In this document: piece after piece, positions 22,080 through 34,254 of the stretch
Numbering within the stretch: the first letter of the stretch is position 1
How the letters are laid out: every line of letters starts with the position of its first letter
NCBI GenBank assembly: GCA_034766995.1
Contig: CM068317.1
Location: 49,562,425 to 49,626,424 of the forward strand
Source of the DNA: Acanthacorydalis orientalis
Taxonomy: Eukaryota; Arthropoda; Insecta; Megaloptera; Corydalidae
DNA length: 64,000 bases
Reading direction: 5' to 3'
Program-made: the position numbers and the translations under genes
The notes under the pieces: generated by a model
The model's database searches: none
Told to the model about the DNA's origin: nothing
Seen by the model: only the letters and a program-made list of their open reading frames with translations

Positions 22080-22350
22080 CAAATTACGTGACGTCCATCT
22101 ATAAAGTCGATCCGGCATTAACCAGTGACCCTCTTGACGTCATCGTCCCACCGTCGGACCGCGTCACAGGTGTCGACGCGTCCGTCGCAGGAAATTATTT
22201 TTATGCTAGTGCGCCAGCAGGAGCGGCGTCCGGCCGTTTATTTTCCGACGTGCGTCCGTGTGTCGTTTCAAACCCCGCCCATGCGTCGTTGCCGGCGTCG
22301 AAAGATGGTCACTTTGTTGCTGGAATTGCACCGCGCGGAAAAATTTCACA
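22080..22350. promoter_or_regulatory. CpG-rich unique segment
   Basis: GC- and CpG-dense directly after a (TA)n tract. It includes GACGTC-type (CRE-like) motifs near 22074, 22090 and 22137. It is open in three plus-strand frames, as expected from base composition. No protein motif is visible. It could be regulatory DNA, but coding cannot be excluded. Confidence 0.25.
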
Positions 22351-25087
22351 ATAAGAATTTGCCAGCAGCACATTTGTTTTTCCGACAGATTTTTTTTCCT
22401 TTTTTTTAGTGTTTTTATTGCCTCTACCTTTTATGTTATTGCTTTATTGTTGTTGTTTAGTTTTATATCGTGCTAGGAATCTCTATCCGGTTCGAAGTCG
22501 TAGTAATTAGAATTTAATGTTTTTTTTTCGTGTTCGGACATGTCCGGCGTTTAGAGTTTTGAACATGGTTTAACGATTAAGTATACCGTGTTGATTGACT
22601 CAAGTGTGCAGAGTTTTATTATTTAAAATAAATACTTGCTATTTATAAGTTTCGTGCTTATATAATTGATTTTTCTGTTTCTTTGCAGTTTATACGTGAA
22701 AATTCAACAAAAAAAGATATTCAAGAAGTAAACATCTCTTTTTCTACATATATGGTTCTTATTAAGGTCATTTTTCTAGATAATCAACTGTAAATTCCTT
22801 GAATTGAATCTAGTTTTTGATATGATTCTAGATTTCTTTAAGAAAGAAACTCTTTATTTTTTTTCGTAACTATTCTTGTATTTATTTCATACTAGGCTAG
22901 TCTAGCTAGGATAAAATGTCTGTATGTAGAATAAGTGTTTTTTTTTTATTTCTCGAGTGTGCTATTAATTTTTGTTTCTCCTTCTTGTTTAAAAGTTTAG
23001 ATACACAGAATAGAGTTTTCTTTTATGATTTTATGAATGGAAAATATTGATTTATAATCTACACACTTACATGATTGAATATCCTCATTCACTGTTTCTT
23101 CTTCATGTGTATATATCTGTATAAAAAGTGACAGAGGATCGACTGAGCAAACTTTAACAATAGGCAAAGCACTTAACACTGTGATAAATCGAACTGTTGT
23201 TAATAAACCATTGTTCTCTTTTAGTGAAGAACGGGGTCCCGCAGTCTAGTCTATCATGCAGTCTAAAAGTCTCCCACGCATACATGCGTATGCGTGTGCG
23301 TGTGTTTGTGTACGTGTCGTGTTTCCGTGAAAACAAAGACTCCACTCACTGTTGACTTTGCAAGTACCGACAATCACGCCAATACCGAAACACGCGCAAA
23401 GTTCGTGCGGCGTCGTGGCGGATGTTCGGTTTTTGTATTTGCACATCAAAGGTGAAACCTGCGGTACGAGTGGATCCGTAACAAATTTGCTCACTTGCTT
23501 ATCTATCAACTAGCGATGTTGCCGTAACAATCTTGTTACAGTCGCCGGGCTCATTAATAAATTTCCTACAATCATTTATTTATGAGTACAATGTGTGCTC
23601 GGTCGCAAGATCAAAAGGATCGACGGCGACGGAGCCGCGTTCCGCGCGCGCGCGCTCTTCTGAACGTCGGGCAACGGCTTCGGCGACTTTCATCCCTCGA
23701 GCGGCTTCCACGTGTCTAGTTTTGTTTAATGTTCGCTTCGTTTTCAATAGAATTTGTTTAGGTGTTTGCGTACGGCATGCTCGAAATTCGAATAAAGTTT
23801 CGTACTGTTGTTTATTTTAGTTGCCGCTGACGGATTCTTGTGTACACACTGCAACTGGTTATAAACACAACATCTTTCACGAGTGAATTCATTTTTTCCA
23901 TCGCACATCATTCATTCCACGTCATAATCTTCTGTGCGACGGCATAGTTATCGAAATACACATTTTATGATTCTTATTCACGCATTCGTCGTACAGAACG
24001 CATAAAAGTTTGATTCTAACAATAAATTGAAACAATTTGAAGATTTTTCTATTGCCATTAAAATGTCTTTAAATACAATCAAGAATGATTATGTTTTTAT
24101 AATTGAGATCCTGTCAATATCTTGTCATTGTAATCTTAATCGTTTTAAAAAACAGAAAATTGAACGACTTAAAGGATTCAGATCGTTAGGATGACAAAAT
24201 ATTAACAAAACTAATCTTAACAATTAAAGAGTCTAGGACATACTTGAAATTCAGTAGTCTGATCTTGATTTTTTTATTTTAAAGATTTATTTTTTTAAAT
24301 TTTAATTATTCATTCTTTGAATCACTCAGTTTTCTGTTTTTTTTTCTGTACACAACACATTTTTTACACATGGTTAAATATCTTTCTAAATAATTGAATC
24401 TTATGTTTCTCCTTATAAATAAATTGTATTTTTTTGTTTTTCATTTCCTTCAAGTTACTATTCTCTGTTCTTGTTTCTCTACTACCGACTTCATCTTTAG
24501 CCATCTTCTGTTTGGTCTTAGTACCATCAGTACTTACATGAAGATGGCGAAAAATTAAAACAATAATAGGAAAAAAATAATGACAGAAAAATGACCCCAA
24601 GGAAAAGAAAAATAATTAAATCAGGCAAACAGTAACGAACGAATAATAAATATTTTTGTCTGTTTCTTTTACAAATTGAACTTTATTGAAAAATATATAA
24701 AAATTAGAAATGTATGTCTTTGTAGTTTACATCTTGTTAATGAATTTTTAAAGTTCTTTTCTTCTAGAAAACAAATATTTGAATCAGCAAGGATGGAATA
24801 GAAAATAAATAATCTTTATAAAATAAAGAGTTGGAGACCTATCTGGAGATCTTGAAAATTAGAATCGTAGGAGAAACAAACTCACACGTTTACCAGAAAA
24901 CAGTGAATAAGTAGACAGAAAAGTAATATAAGAAAGATTTTAAAAAGAGGGACTTGTTTCGGAAAAATAAGCTTCAGTAAAATCATAGTACAGCTCTGAT
25001 ACTGTGGCTAAATTCACATTCAGAAATGTATTTTTTGATTGCACAAACGGGAAGAAATAAACGGAAATTAAAGTGGTTCAAAGGATG
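22351..25087. other. no recognisable gene
   Basis: Mostly AT-rich DNA with poly-T runs. 23.60-23.72 kb is a short CpG-dense patch with CGCGCGCGCGC near 23645. No repeat partners were recognised except family-Q-like words near 25.0 kb. Confidence 0.45.
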
Positions 25088-25190
25088 AATGCCAACTTCT
25101 TGGCCAAGATATAAAGTTGACGAGAAATTAGTTCAAAACAGAGATATGATTGATTTGATTTAAAGGCTCAGAATTAATTTTTACAGCTAA
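25088..25190 (-). mobile_element. mar-NA copy E, 5' end fragment
   Basis: On the minus strand it reads TTAGCTGTAAAAATTAATTC, then the AAATCAAATCAATCATATCT block and a CTGTTTTGAA block. It then jumps to a segment equivalent to TATCTTGGTCAA..GTTGGTAT in longer copies, which implies an internal deletion of about 55 bp. It carries no coding remnant. Confidence 0.65.
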
Positions 25191-25831
25191 TATAATAATT
25201 TCAATTCAATATCGAATCAACACAAATATTTCTTTCTCTGTAAATTTTAAACAGCAATTCCAATAAGTTACAAATATAGATCTGACTTGTATTTATATCT
25301 CTGTAACAATATCTGAAACTGAATCAAAGAAACACAGTAACGAATTGAATTACAAGTCTATAATTAATAAGAAATTGAACAGAGATACCAATCCTTCCGT
25401 GTTAAATCTCGTATCTTAAAACAGTTATCCACTTCAAAGGACGGTTTAACAATAAATTGAAAAGGGAAATTTATGATAATTAAAAGAGTTACCGCATATG
25501 AAAAATTATAACTAAGCGGACATTCTCATTTAAATTTCTTTTTCATGGATTTTTTTTATAGAAAAAAAGAAAAGACTCCGATTTAGACATTTTAAGCATA
25601 TCTTAATGTTTTAACATGTTTCTTTTTTGGAGACCGATTTTTCTAGAGCTTATCCTGCGATGTTAAAAGTACCCTCAGCGTGGTTACCGTCCTAGGAATC
25701 GTCAGAGACTCGATAAACAATATATATCTTCAGACAGGTGTAAAGGTGTTCAGATAGTAATAAAAAAATGTTGAACCTGACATTTGGTCTCATCTGGGAA
25801 AAATTGCAAAAAACCCAGATGTCTTAACATG

Positions 25832-25878
25832 TTATGATTTATTCAATTTAATGGCATATAATTATTTTTTACACCTAA
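25832..25878 (-). mobile_element. mar-NA copy J, terminal fragment
   Basis: On the minus strand it reads TTAGGTGTAAAAAATAATTA, then TGCCATTAAATTGAATAAAT and CATAAC, matching the left terminus of copies G and H. Only about 47 bp remain. Its terminal TTAGG lies one TA away from the 80 bp palindromic element. Confidence 0.6.
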
Positions 25879-25880
25879 TA

Positions 25881-25960
25881 TTAGGTGGATAGAAAAATAA
25901 TTGCGGTTTACGACCATCGAATTCATGACAAAAACCACAAATATTTTCCTACCGACCTAA
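25881..25960. mobile_element. 80 bp palindromic MITE, MADE1-like, with TA target duplication
   Basis: The left end reads TTAGGTGGATAGAAAAATAA and then TTGCGGTTT. The inverted right end reads TTAGGTCGGTAGGAAAATAT and then TTGTGGTTT. The two match at 24 of 29 positions. TA flanks both sides (25879-25880 and 25961-25962). About 20 bp of non-palindromic centre separates the arms. The length is exactly 80 bp. Size, architecture and termini parallel MADE1, the short derivative of the Hsmar1 mariner in primates. The presumed parent here is the mariner type whose 5' end lies at 18823. Confidence 0.85.
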
Positions 25961-26269
25961 TAGTTATAGTGTCAGAACTCTATTGTGACAAAATGCAAAT
26001 GATAGATTTTTTTTCAATGATATAACTTTTTGCAGCCAATCGATCAGGAAAGGATGTTTGAAAAAGGGAATCGTTCTAAGATATATCGCGATACTTTCCT
26101 TCAACACTCACCATATTTTTATGCAGATTTGTACGACAGAATGATTGATAATGAAACAGACAAATGTATTCGAACATCTGCATGACTAATATTGACTGGC
26201 ATCGTATTCAACAAGTGTATTCGCTCGGTCAGAACTAAACAAATTCCACAACAGCACTGGAACCGGTTC

Positions 26270-26690
26270 GAATGCTATGGAATCCGTAACAACGACGCAC
26301 GCACACAGACGGCCCGTTCGTCGGCGGGCGGCGGGAGGAGGAACGTCGGGACGGTAAATGAAAATTAATGGCCTGCAGAAATTCTCGCGCGGAGCGAAAC
26401 GACCGCTCGACGGCCGCGCATCCACCTTCGTTCGCTTATCGGCTGAACTTTTACGAAAATTGTCTGTCACGCGTAATATAAATGTTTCGGAATTTGCGAT
26501 ACACGTGCGCGCCGCCACACGATTTGCATTCAAAATTAATGATATCTGAGCCGATTCGGCGGGGCGGCGCCGGCGCCGACGCCGGCGGACGTCGATATTC
26601 GTGAACGTGTTCGGTTCGTTAGTTTGAACGACGGCCTCGCTGGTCGCCGCGCGTCGTTCGAGTCCCGTGGCGTGGAAGAAATTGACGTGA
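26270..26690. promoter_or_regulatory. strongly CpG-rich island
   Basis: The most CpG-dense part of the window, with GCGGGGCGGCGCCGGCGCCG near 26560. It is stop-poor on both strands, so the 115-codon minus frame and 63-codon plus frame over it carry little weight. The AT-rich flanks and lack of repeat partners suggest a retained functional element such as a promoter, enhancer or untranslated exon. I see no TATA box or splice pattern that decides between these. Confidence 0.35.
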
Positions 26691-26833
26691 ACAGAAATCG
26701 AATTAGGCTTTATTGACGTTTTGTTTGCTACATACTTGCCCCGAAATTCTGTTTACGCTTTCTGTTTCGATCGAACCTAAATTGGATTCATTTTTACGAG
26801 GTTCCGTTCTACAATCGAGTTCCACAAGTTAGC

Positions 26834-26855
26834 ATCTCTCTCTCTCTCTCTCTCT
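26834..26855. repeat. (CT)n microsatellite
   Basis: About eleven CT units. Confidence 0.9.
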
Positions 26856-26883
26856 TGTTTCTTTTAGCACACACATTAGATAC

Positions 26884-27165
26884 ACAAATTAATTCCCTGT
26901 TTCAAATTGAATCAATCGCAACACTGTTTTAAATTAAAATATTTTCTCATTGCTTTACGATTTTCGAGTGCCAACTTTTAGATTCGAACACACTACATTT
27001 CCTAGCCAAGCAGTTGGCACAACCTCACAAAACAGTAATGAACGCAATGGCGTCCGACAAGCAGCATATTGGGGATTGAACATATTTCGTATTCCAGTTG
27101 AAAATAAATGCTACCAGAAACAAATTCATTTCACTTTTATTCTGTTCGAAAATGTATAAAGAATG
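26884..27165 (+). mobile_element. mar-NA copy C, 5' part
   Basis: Begins with AAATTAATTC, then TTCAAATTGAATCAATCGCA and the TTTTAAATTAAAATATTTTC leader block common to the family. It reaches AATGGCGTCCGACAAGCAGC (MASDKQHIGD) at about 27048. After the word AAATGCTACCAGAAACAAAT the match ends, so the catalytic and C-terminal parts are missing. Confidence 0.75.
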
Positions 27166-27329
27166 CTTACTGATCTTTGTGAAAGTTAACTGTATGTTTG
27201 TTTTTTTTTTAAAAAAAAAGTATAGAAGTGATCAATTACTGTGGAATCTTTTCGGGTTTACATAAACTGTCGACTGCGTGAAAAATTCATTGTAAAAATG
27301 AATTTAACGAAGATTTGAAAATATATTCC

Positions 27330-27780
27330 GTTCAGTGATTTTTTATACAAATACAGTTCTATGCACGTGTGTGTGTGTGTACTTGAGCGTGAATTCAAGA
27401 AAATCACATTCGAAAAGCGACCGTCAAAGAACGTCCGAACTCGTGTTTTAACCCGCCGAGTGTGTGTGTGTGTGTTCGCGCGCGTTGCAGTTTAAAGTGG
27501 TCGACGGAATTTATTGCAATTAAGAAGTTGTTCGGTCCTCCGCAACGACCGTCGTGTTGTTTGCTAACTACCGTTTGAAAATTTTACCACTTACACGTGC
27601 GCCGCATACAGTTGGAAAACTCGAACTACAATTAATAATTTAACGGCGACGAAAACCCTACGTCTACGAATAACATGCGCGAATGTCAAGATTTGAACTC
27701 CGCTAGCTTTCTAGGAGATCTTTTGTATGTTAAGTATCAGGCGCAAAGAAATTTACAGTCTATTGGAATAAAGTAACTGA
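27330..27780. other. CpG-richer unique stretch with TG microsatellites, no gene
   Basis: Short (GT)n tracts lie near 27369 and 27463, followed by CpG-rich DNA with TAAT and AATTAA cores up to about 27.66 kb. No coding motif is visible. Confidence 0.4.
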
Positions 27781-28152
27781 GAAAACAGTAATGAAGACAA
27801 TACCATCTAAAAAGCAGCATTTTAGGAATCGCATATTTTTCGCATTCCAGTTGAAAAAAATACTGTTAAATCCTTAGGAATAAGAGTTCAGCTTTGGGGA
27901 AAAGTTTTGTGACGCATAAAAAGTACAAAAGATGGTAAAAATGGAAGAGGTCCGAAAATGTATTACAAATTCATCGATTGAACGCCGTCATCTTTTTTTC
28001 ATGTCATACCTGACAGATGGAGCGAAGCTTTATAAAATATTGGGTGGTATTTTGAGGATTGAAATGTATTTTATTTCTGAATATTAATGTATTCCATAAA
28101 TAAAAACTAATTTTCTATTAAAAAATGAACTGAATTAATTTGACCAGCTAAT
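27781..28152 (+). mobile_element. mar-NA copy D, defective non-autonomous mariner
   Basis: Left-truncated. The N-terminal frame is decayed (the ATG is now ATACC), but CCATCTAAAAAGCAGCATTT with AGGAATCGC matches the MASEKQHIRNC codons. The C-terminal part reads VIPDRWSEAL, a stop, NIGWYFED and a stop. The right terminus inverted reads TTAGCTGGTCAAATTAATTC. Confidence 0.75.
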
Positions 28153-28419
28153 ATGATTGTTTATTTTTATAACAGTTATCTCTGATGCATTTATTGATAT
28201 CTTTGATCTTGATGAATCGTTTTAGTCTATTTACCATGACTAGATTCGGTTCTCGAAACAAAACAATGGAATTAAAACCACCCTGTCTATAAACCAGAAA
28301 AAAGTTTAAGAACTGCAACTAGTGGTGACAGGCGAAGGTTCTAATAACTCAACAGGATCAATACATACTATCAGAATACTTAAAAGTGTTAGCTTAAAAT
28401 AAAATTCTGAACCTTTCAA

Positions 28420-28610
28420 TGAATTCACTTTCACACATTATTTTTTTCTCTCCACAAATTATAAAAAAATAATTACTGATCGTTTTTGATTGCTGCTACC
28501 GAAAATGACAAGGGATAGGAACTTACTGAACATTTTTTATCAGAAAAAAACGATTTACAGGCCGAGAGAAGAATTAATTTGTGAGAGTGAATTCAGACAC
28601 GGTGCAAGAG
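28420..28610. repeat. dispersed repeat family Q copy
   Basis: GAATTCACTTTCACACATTA and CTCTCCACAAATTATAAAA, then ATTACTGATCG, resemble the family Q core. An inverted GAATTAATTTGTGAGAGTG near 28571 mirrors the start, which hints at an inverted arrangement. Confidence 0.45.
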
Positions 28611-28789
28611 CTGTCTCCTAACAAGAAATTATTATGAAAAATATTACATTTTTCCATGGTTCGATATGGAACACGGATCTCTAATCGTCCATCTAAACGA
28701 GGACCTGCACGAAAATTACAATATCAAGAACAGCGTCGGCCTCATTTTCAGCGAGAGCTATCAGTACATTACACGAACGAATAAAAGAA

Positions 28790-28960
28790 GCGACGCGGGA
28801 GTCGAATCATCGTTCTGAAACGTTAACAGCCCCCCCGTCGCGGTCTCCGCCGACACACCGCCGCGAAACATCCCCCACGCCGCACACAATATTTCACGGT
28901 AAATATTTCGACGGAACGTCTACAAATGCGTGCGAGCCTCGCTCGCTTCGCCGCTGATCG
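28790..28960. promoter_or_regulatory. CpG-rich unique segment
   Basis: GC-dense stretch with CCCCCCGTCGCGGTC near 28831. It is open on the minus strand without a known motif. Function unknown. Confidence 0.25.
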
Positions 28961-29924
28961 ATATTTAAAACGTACTGAATAATTTATTAAGACGCTTTTT
29001 ATTTTGGCTCGAGACGAGAATCGCATCCACCTATCCGCACGCATCCAGTACTGGCAAAAATAAATGTATCGTTCGTTTTTTTGAATTTTCAATACGGGAT
29101 AATAAATCGTCCTCGTCTCCTTGTTCGGGACGACGGTGCGCCCGTCACTAATTTCGGAATAATTTATGCACTGCACTGTTTACACAAATGTATAAAATTT
29201 CATATTTTAATGAGAGAAAATATCATCGAACACAGAGAAGCATAACAGTCGGTAAACACAACGATTGGATGAATGTATGTGCATGCTTTATTCCGTTTTC
29301 AATAATGTTAATCAACGTTTCATTAAGCCAACCCTCGGTGAATGTTAATGTCGACGACTCGGTATATTGATTTCGAAAATAATCACCATGGAAGTTAATT
29401 CTAATTAGTCTAATGTGAAAGTACATAACGGTTCCTATTAACGCGGTCGGAAAAAAAACAACTATTAAAAACGTTGTCGAATTCATTTCCATGAAACAGT
29501 GCTCGTTTATTTGTACAGAGAGAGGTAGAGGCAGAGCGGGATAAAAAAAATGTAACAGGAAGCGTGGACGCGGTACGGTTTTGACTACTGTGCCTAAATT
29601 CAGTTTCGCAGTGCCTTCTTATGGAAAATTATCAGAAGAGTATGAGAAGAACAAATTTATTTTCAATAGAATCAAATCGGAATTTTCCGTACAAGTCGCG
29701 TATATTTATAAGTTATTCAGAGTAAATACAAAATTTGTTTGGATTCCTCGATAAGTATTCTCGTCGAATCGCGAGACATTCCTAATATACGGGGATGGGA
29801 TGAAAAGGTTCCGGCCTAGGAAGGAAAACAACGAAATGTTGGATCAAAAATGATTTTATTTTTCGACATAGCCCTCTCTTAATACAATTATTCAGCCGTA
29901 CAATTATTCTCTCAGGACGTCTAG
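28961..29924. other. no recognisable gene
   Basis: Unique AT-rich DNA with scattered CpG. Opposed open frames at 29.19-29.49 kb overlap each other and show no motif. Confidence 0.45.
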
Positions 29925-30430
29925 CTCTTTAAGTGTTTATTTAAAATATAAAAATCGAATATATTCTTGAAGAGTACAAAATGTACGAGGAATTAAAACA
30001 AAGAACACTGTAAAAAATTTTTTTAACAATTTTATGACAGTTTCAAGTCGAAATGCATATTTTTGCTATTTCTTGTGTTATTCGACCGCTTAAAAAATTG
30101 AAAATATTTCAAAATATTAAATGTTCGCTGCCTGGCAATACCTTTTTTTCTTTAATTTAGAAAATGGTTCAGGGGAATCGATCAATTAGTTTTTAAGTTA
30201 TTTGTCCCACTTATTTGAAAAATGACGTTTCAAGAAAAACGCGTTTAAAGTTTTCTGCTACAAGAGCGTTCCCTATGCGCCGGCCGCTACTTAAATCACT
30301 ATAACGTTTGTAATTTCTCGAATTTTAAATTATTCTCGCATTATCTTGAAATACTGAAACATCGAATAATCAAAAAAAAATATTTTTTGAAAATTTTAGA
30401 CCGGAAACTTCCTTTAATATCTCTTTTAAA
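29925..30430 (-). repeat. dispersed noncoding repeat R, copy R2 (inverted)
   Basis: On the minus strand it shows the same landmarks as R1 in the same order: AATTCGAGAAATTACAAACG, the GC box AGCGGCCGGCGCATAGGGAA, CGCGTTTTTCTTGAAACG, CAGGCAGCGAACATTT, TTTTTTAAGCGGTCGAATAA, then a GTACTCTTCAAGAATATATT block. The 3' end of the family unit is truncated. Confidence 0.7.
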
Positions 30431-30599
30431 TGGAGAGTGATTTATAATCTCGGAATTATAAAATATCGCCTAGATTTTTATGTTCATTTATTCGTTTATC
30501 AAGTCTCTACTACGTTTATAAAATTTATGTGACGAATATTGAATCGGTTTTATTAAAATGTGATTCTGAAGTTGTAGAAAAGAAATGAAACAAATACGC

Positions 30600-31200
30600 A
30601 CATCCAAATCCGTAAAGTTCCATTTTTATTCTTTCACAAGGAGCAGCCATTTTTTAACGAAATTTCGAATTGTTTAAAAAGAAAAAAAAACGTCGAGTGT
30701 GTAAGTGGACTCCTTAAGTGCGCGCTGTTGTCTCTGGAACGCAGGTGGAAGAAAAAATATCGACCCCCAAGTGCATCCCGACCGAACGTTCCTCATTTTA
30801 TTCCTCAGACATATTCATCTACGCTCATTGTACATTGAACGGCAAGTCGGAAAATTTATTCATGAAGCTCACGAAGTTTCGTCGAAGAATTCGACATTTG
30901 AATAATGTACATTGGCGTACGGAACACGGGAATGAAGAGGGACGAACCTCGAGCGCCGTCAGAGCGTTCGCATCGTCCTGGAATTATTTCATGTCTTTTT
31001 AATTCAGATGGACGTCCGTGTACTTATCTTTTTTTCCCGAAAAAATAAATATTATTATTATCGTTCCGGGCCTGAAACGTGTGCCCGTCCGCCATGAACA
31101 CGTCCGAATTTATTCAGAATTGGATTACGGACGCTTCCTGGCGATGAGACGAGCACGTTTAAAATATTGAATGCAATAAGCGTTATTTGTGTTTGGGTTT
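30600..31200. other. CpG-richer unique stretch, no assigned gene
   Basis: A 94-codon plus frame at 30718-31002 is open and GC-richer than the flanks, with a pyrimidine-AG at 30731-30743 that could act as a 3' splice site. I cannot match it to any family. Regulatory DNA or an unrecognised exon are both possible. Confidence 0.25.
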
Positions 31201-31499
31201 AATCTTATTTACGGACGGACGGATGATTTCTTTGACTTTTGTTTAATCTCAAGATATGACGAAAATTCCTCTCCATTTTTTATACGGAAATTTCGAAAGT
31301 TTTTCATTTACATTTCATAACTTATTAGATTTGCTTCTATGCTTATTTTTTTTAAATATATTACAAACGTAAATTATTAAAAAATGTACAAAATTTTATA
31401 AGAAGATTCGATGCTAGCCAAATGTCAATGCGGTGTGTTTTTACATACTATACGTTTTTTTTTAGCTTATCGACGAAATATCATCGATTTCTATAAAAT

Positions 31500-31930
31500 T
31501 CCTTTTCATCCCACGAACAGTAAAATGTTTTCTGATTCAATAAATGAATTTTAATTGCGCTTATACGCATTTTAATGGCGATTTCATCTTCATCAGAGCC
31601 GAGTAACATGAAAATCAAGATACATTTTCCTAAATTAATTATTTTCTACATCCCAGGACCACAAGAATTTTTCTGTTCAAAAATGTTCAATGAATTTATA
31701 TTGTTCTTAATAATCAAGTGATTCCAAAGGTATAAACTCCTTTTTAAAAATATCAGACCTCTCATTAGTGATGATGTATTGAACATTTCTGATCAAAAAG
31801 TATTTCTGTAGATTGTGGAAAGAGTTAGTTAGTTATTTGGGGTTTTAGGGCGCCTCGACAGCTAAGTTTATTAGCGTGTTTATTTTGTGAAAGTGAATTT
31901 AACACTTTCCACTCGACTGTCTCCTCCAAG
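31500..31930. repeat. dispersed repeat family Q copies
   Basis: CTTTTCATCCCACGAACAGT, AAATGTTTTCTGATTC, CGCTTATACGCATTTTAATG and TTTCATCTTCATCAGAGCC follow in order. A second, diverged unit with TCCCAGGACCACAAGAATTT and TTCTGTTCAAAAATGTTC begins near 31.65 kb. Confidence 0.55.
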
Positions 31931-32814
31931 AGAACAACGTAATTATAATATATAACAATATTATTATTTTTTATAAAATATGAATTAATAAATGCATTTT
32001 TGAAGTTGAATTTGAATAAATAAATTATTTACAATGCCATATCATTTTAATTCAAGTTATTTGTTACTTGCTGTTTTGTTCAAAAATATGTTCGAGTTGA
32101 TGAGTAGGTGAGGCGATAAAAATCTCCTAGTATAAATGGTTAAGCTCAGTGTCAGATCTGAATTGACACAAGATCTAATTATCTATCTATCTGAATCGCC
32201 CATTGTATCCACTTCCATTCAACACCAAATATCCTTCGAACATCGTAAAACGTCCCCCACACATCCACCGATATTATAATCAGGGTACTTATACGACACA
32301 GCCGCAGCGAGTACTAAATAGTCAGAGGTTCTATCCGGCAGTCATTAGAGCAAAAACCGTCCTAGATCATTCGGTTTTGTCGCTGAACGAGCGAGACGGT
32401 GGTTTGGTCTTTCTTGTACGTCGTCGTTTCGTACAATCAATCAGTTCCTTTATCGTTCACCCGATTCGTATTCCCGAGATGTAATCATCTGTGCACGACC
32501 TCAGTGTGGATGTGAGATCGCCTGCAGGTCGCGCATCTGGTGCAACGGAGCGCCGTTGCACGTTTTTATGATTTGAAAGAAGATTGAAGGATTTTCGGTT
32601 AGACTCAGATTGTAAATTTAATTTAAATAAGATTTATAGGATTACTAACATAAATCTTTATTTTCCATGAATATTCAGATGATGTCTTTGTAAAATTGTT
32701 AAGAAATAGCCAACGAGGCTATGTATCAATTGATTGATTTCATATGAAAACTAATACTGAATCGTTTTCTTCAACTATCTCGATTTTTTACAGAACAGTT
32801 TAAGCAGAGTAGCT

Positions 32815-33010
32815 AAATTCGCTTTCAAAAAGGAATTTTCCATTCGTCCAACGAAACAAACACAAATGTTGAATCGTTGAATATCATTTCTGATTGATGC
32901 TTACGTGCATTTACAGTATCCTCAGAGCGCCAACGTACAGAAAATATGAAAAATTGGTCAGTAATCGTTTACAGAATGATTTTAATCGAGAAACATTTGT
33001 GATCTTTTAA
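32815..33010. repeat. dispersed repeat family Q copy
   Basis: CATTCGTCCAACGAAACAAA, ATATCATTTCTGATTGATGC, TTACGTGCATTTACAGTATC and CTCAGAGCGCC correspond to the family Q core in order. Confidence 0.5.
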
Positions 33011-33217
33011 CAATTCACTTGTGAAATATTTTTAGTCATGATTATTCTCATCGTAACAGGTTCCATTCTTTATCTTGAATAACTTAACTGATATTTATTA
33101 TAAACAAGAATGATAGAAAAAAATTAAAAAATAGATGTTATGTCAGATATTCAAATGAATATTTACTTTAGAAAAATTATTCATGTATTTTTATTTCTCT
33201 CAATTATTTTCTACAAT

Positions 33218-33218
<1 letters not shown>

Positions 33219-33256
<38 letters not shown>

Positions 33257-33275
33257 GTATGTGTATGGAGAGAGA
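33219..33275. repeat. (CT)n-(TA)n-(GA) compound microsatellite
   Basis: About nine CT units run into (TA)n, then GTATGTGTATGGAGAGAGATA. The two sides are roughly self-complementary, so the tract can fold back. Confidence 0.85.
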
Positions 33276-33419
33276 TACATATAAACGTACACATATTCAA
33301 GGAGAAGAAACCGAAACCCCATTAGTTCGTCCGACTGATCCATTTCCCTCGATTCGATCGCACTCGCCCGTTTTCCGCGTGCGTACACTGTTATCGAGGT
33401 AAAAAAATTAAGGCCATAA

Positions 33420-33610
33420 TTTAAGAGGTGACACACACCGATCGGCCGACTCGAATTCGTCTTGTGAACGAACGCAATGACGACGAGTGGCAGCGGAAAA
33501 AATTCCAGACATGCCAGCGCGACGCTCCGTCCTGTGCCCGACAGACTCTTCAGGTCCGGCAGTCGTTCTAACCCTCACGGTCCGGATAAAACGATTATAG
33601 TCGGACGTCA
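33420..33610. promoter_or_regulatory. CpG-rich unique segment
   Basis: GC-rich and open on both strands. No domain is recognised and no repeat partner was found. Function unknown. Confidence 0.25.
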
Positions 33611-34254
33611 ATCACCACCGTCAGGATTATTTCCACTGCGTGCGTGCATTCGTGTATGTATGTGTGTGTGTTCCTTTGAACAAATCGAACTGTAATCTAG
33701 ACGGTACGAAAAAACGGAATGGAACGGTTTCGACTATCAGACCGTTTCTATTGTGGTCAAGTATAATGGAACGAAAATATTGTTAATTAAAAAGGGAACA
33801 GTGTCAATAACTAGGATGTGCATTTTTTTGTTTCGGAGATGAAAAAACGGTCGTTGGGGGGTTGAAGAGTCGATTTACTGGAATTATCGGCGGATAAGAA
33901 TTGTTATTCGAGTAGAAATTGGTTTAATTTCGCATTGAGACCGAAATGATACTCATTTTATTAAAAGAAAACCTTTAGATTACATATACTTCCGAATGAT
34001 TAAATATATTTAATGAATACTAGGAGTATTCGCTTGCTATGCTTCGACCGCGCTTGCTAACGTTCGCTCTCCCCTTCCCTTAACAAACAATAGAACTTAA
34101 CAGATTATACATACAAGTAATCCGAATAAAATGTGTCTTAACAATTTTATTGGAAAAGTTTATAAAATTTAAATAACAAAATACAATATTTAAATGTGTA
34201 ACATTTTTTTTATTTTAAGGCTTCAGTGACCGGAATATTTCAAATAAATTTCTT

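Noticed and set aside
22010..22354. 114-codon plus frame beginning with Ile-Tyr repeats
   Set aside because: The start lies in a (TA)n tract and the remainder is CpG-rich and also open in the other two plus frames.
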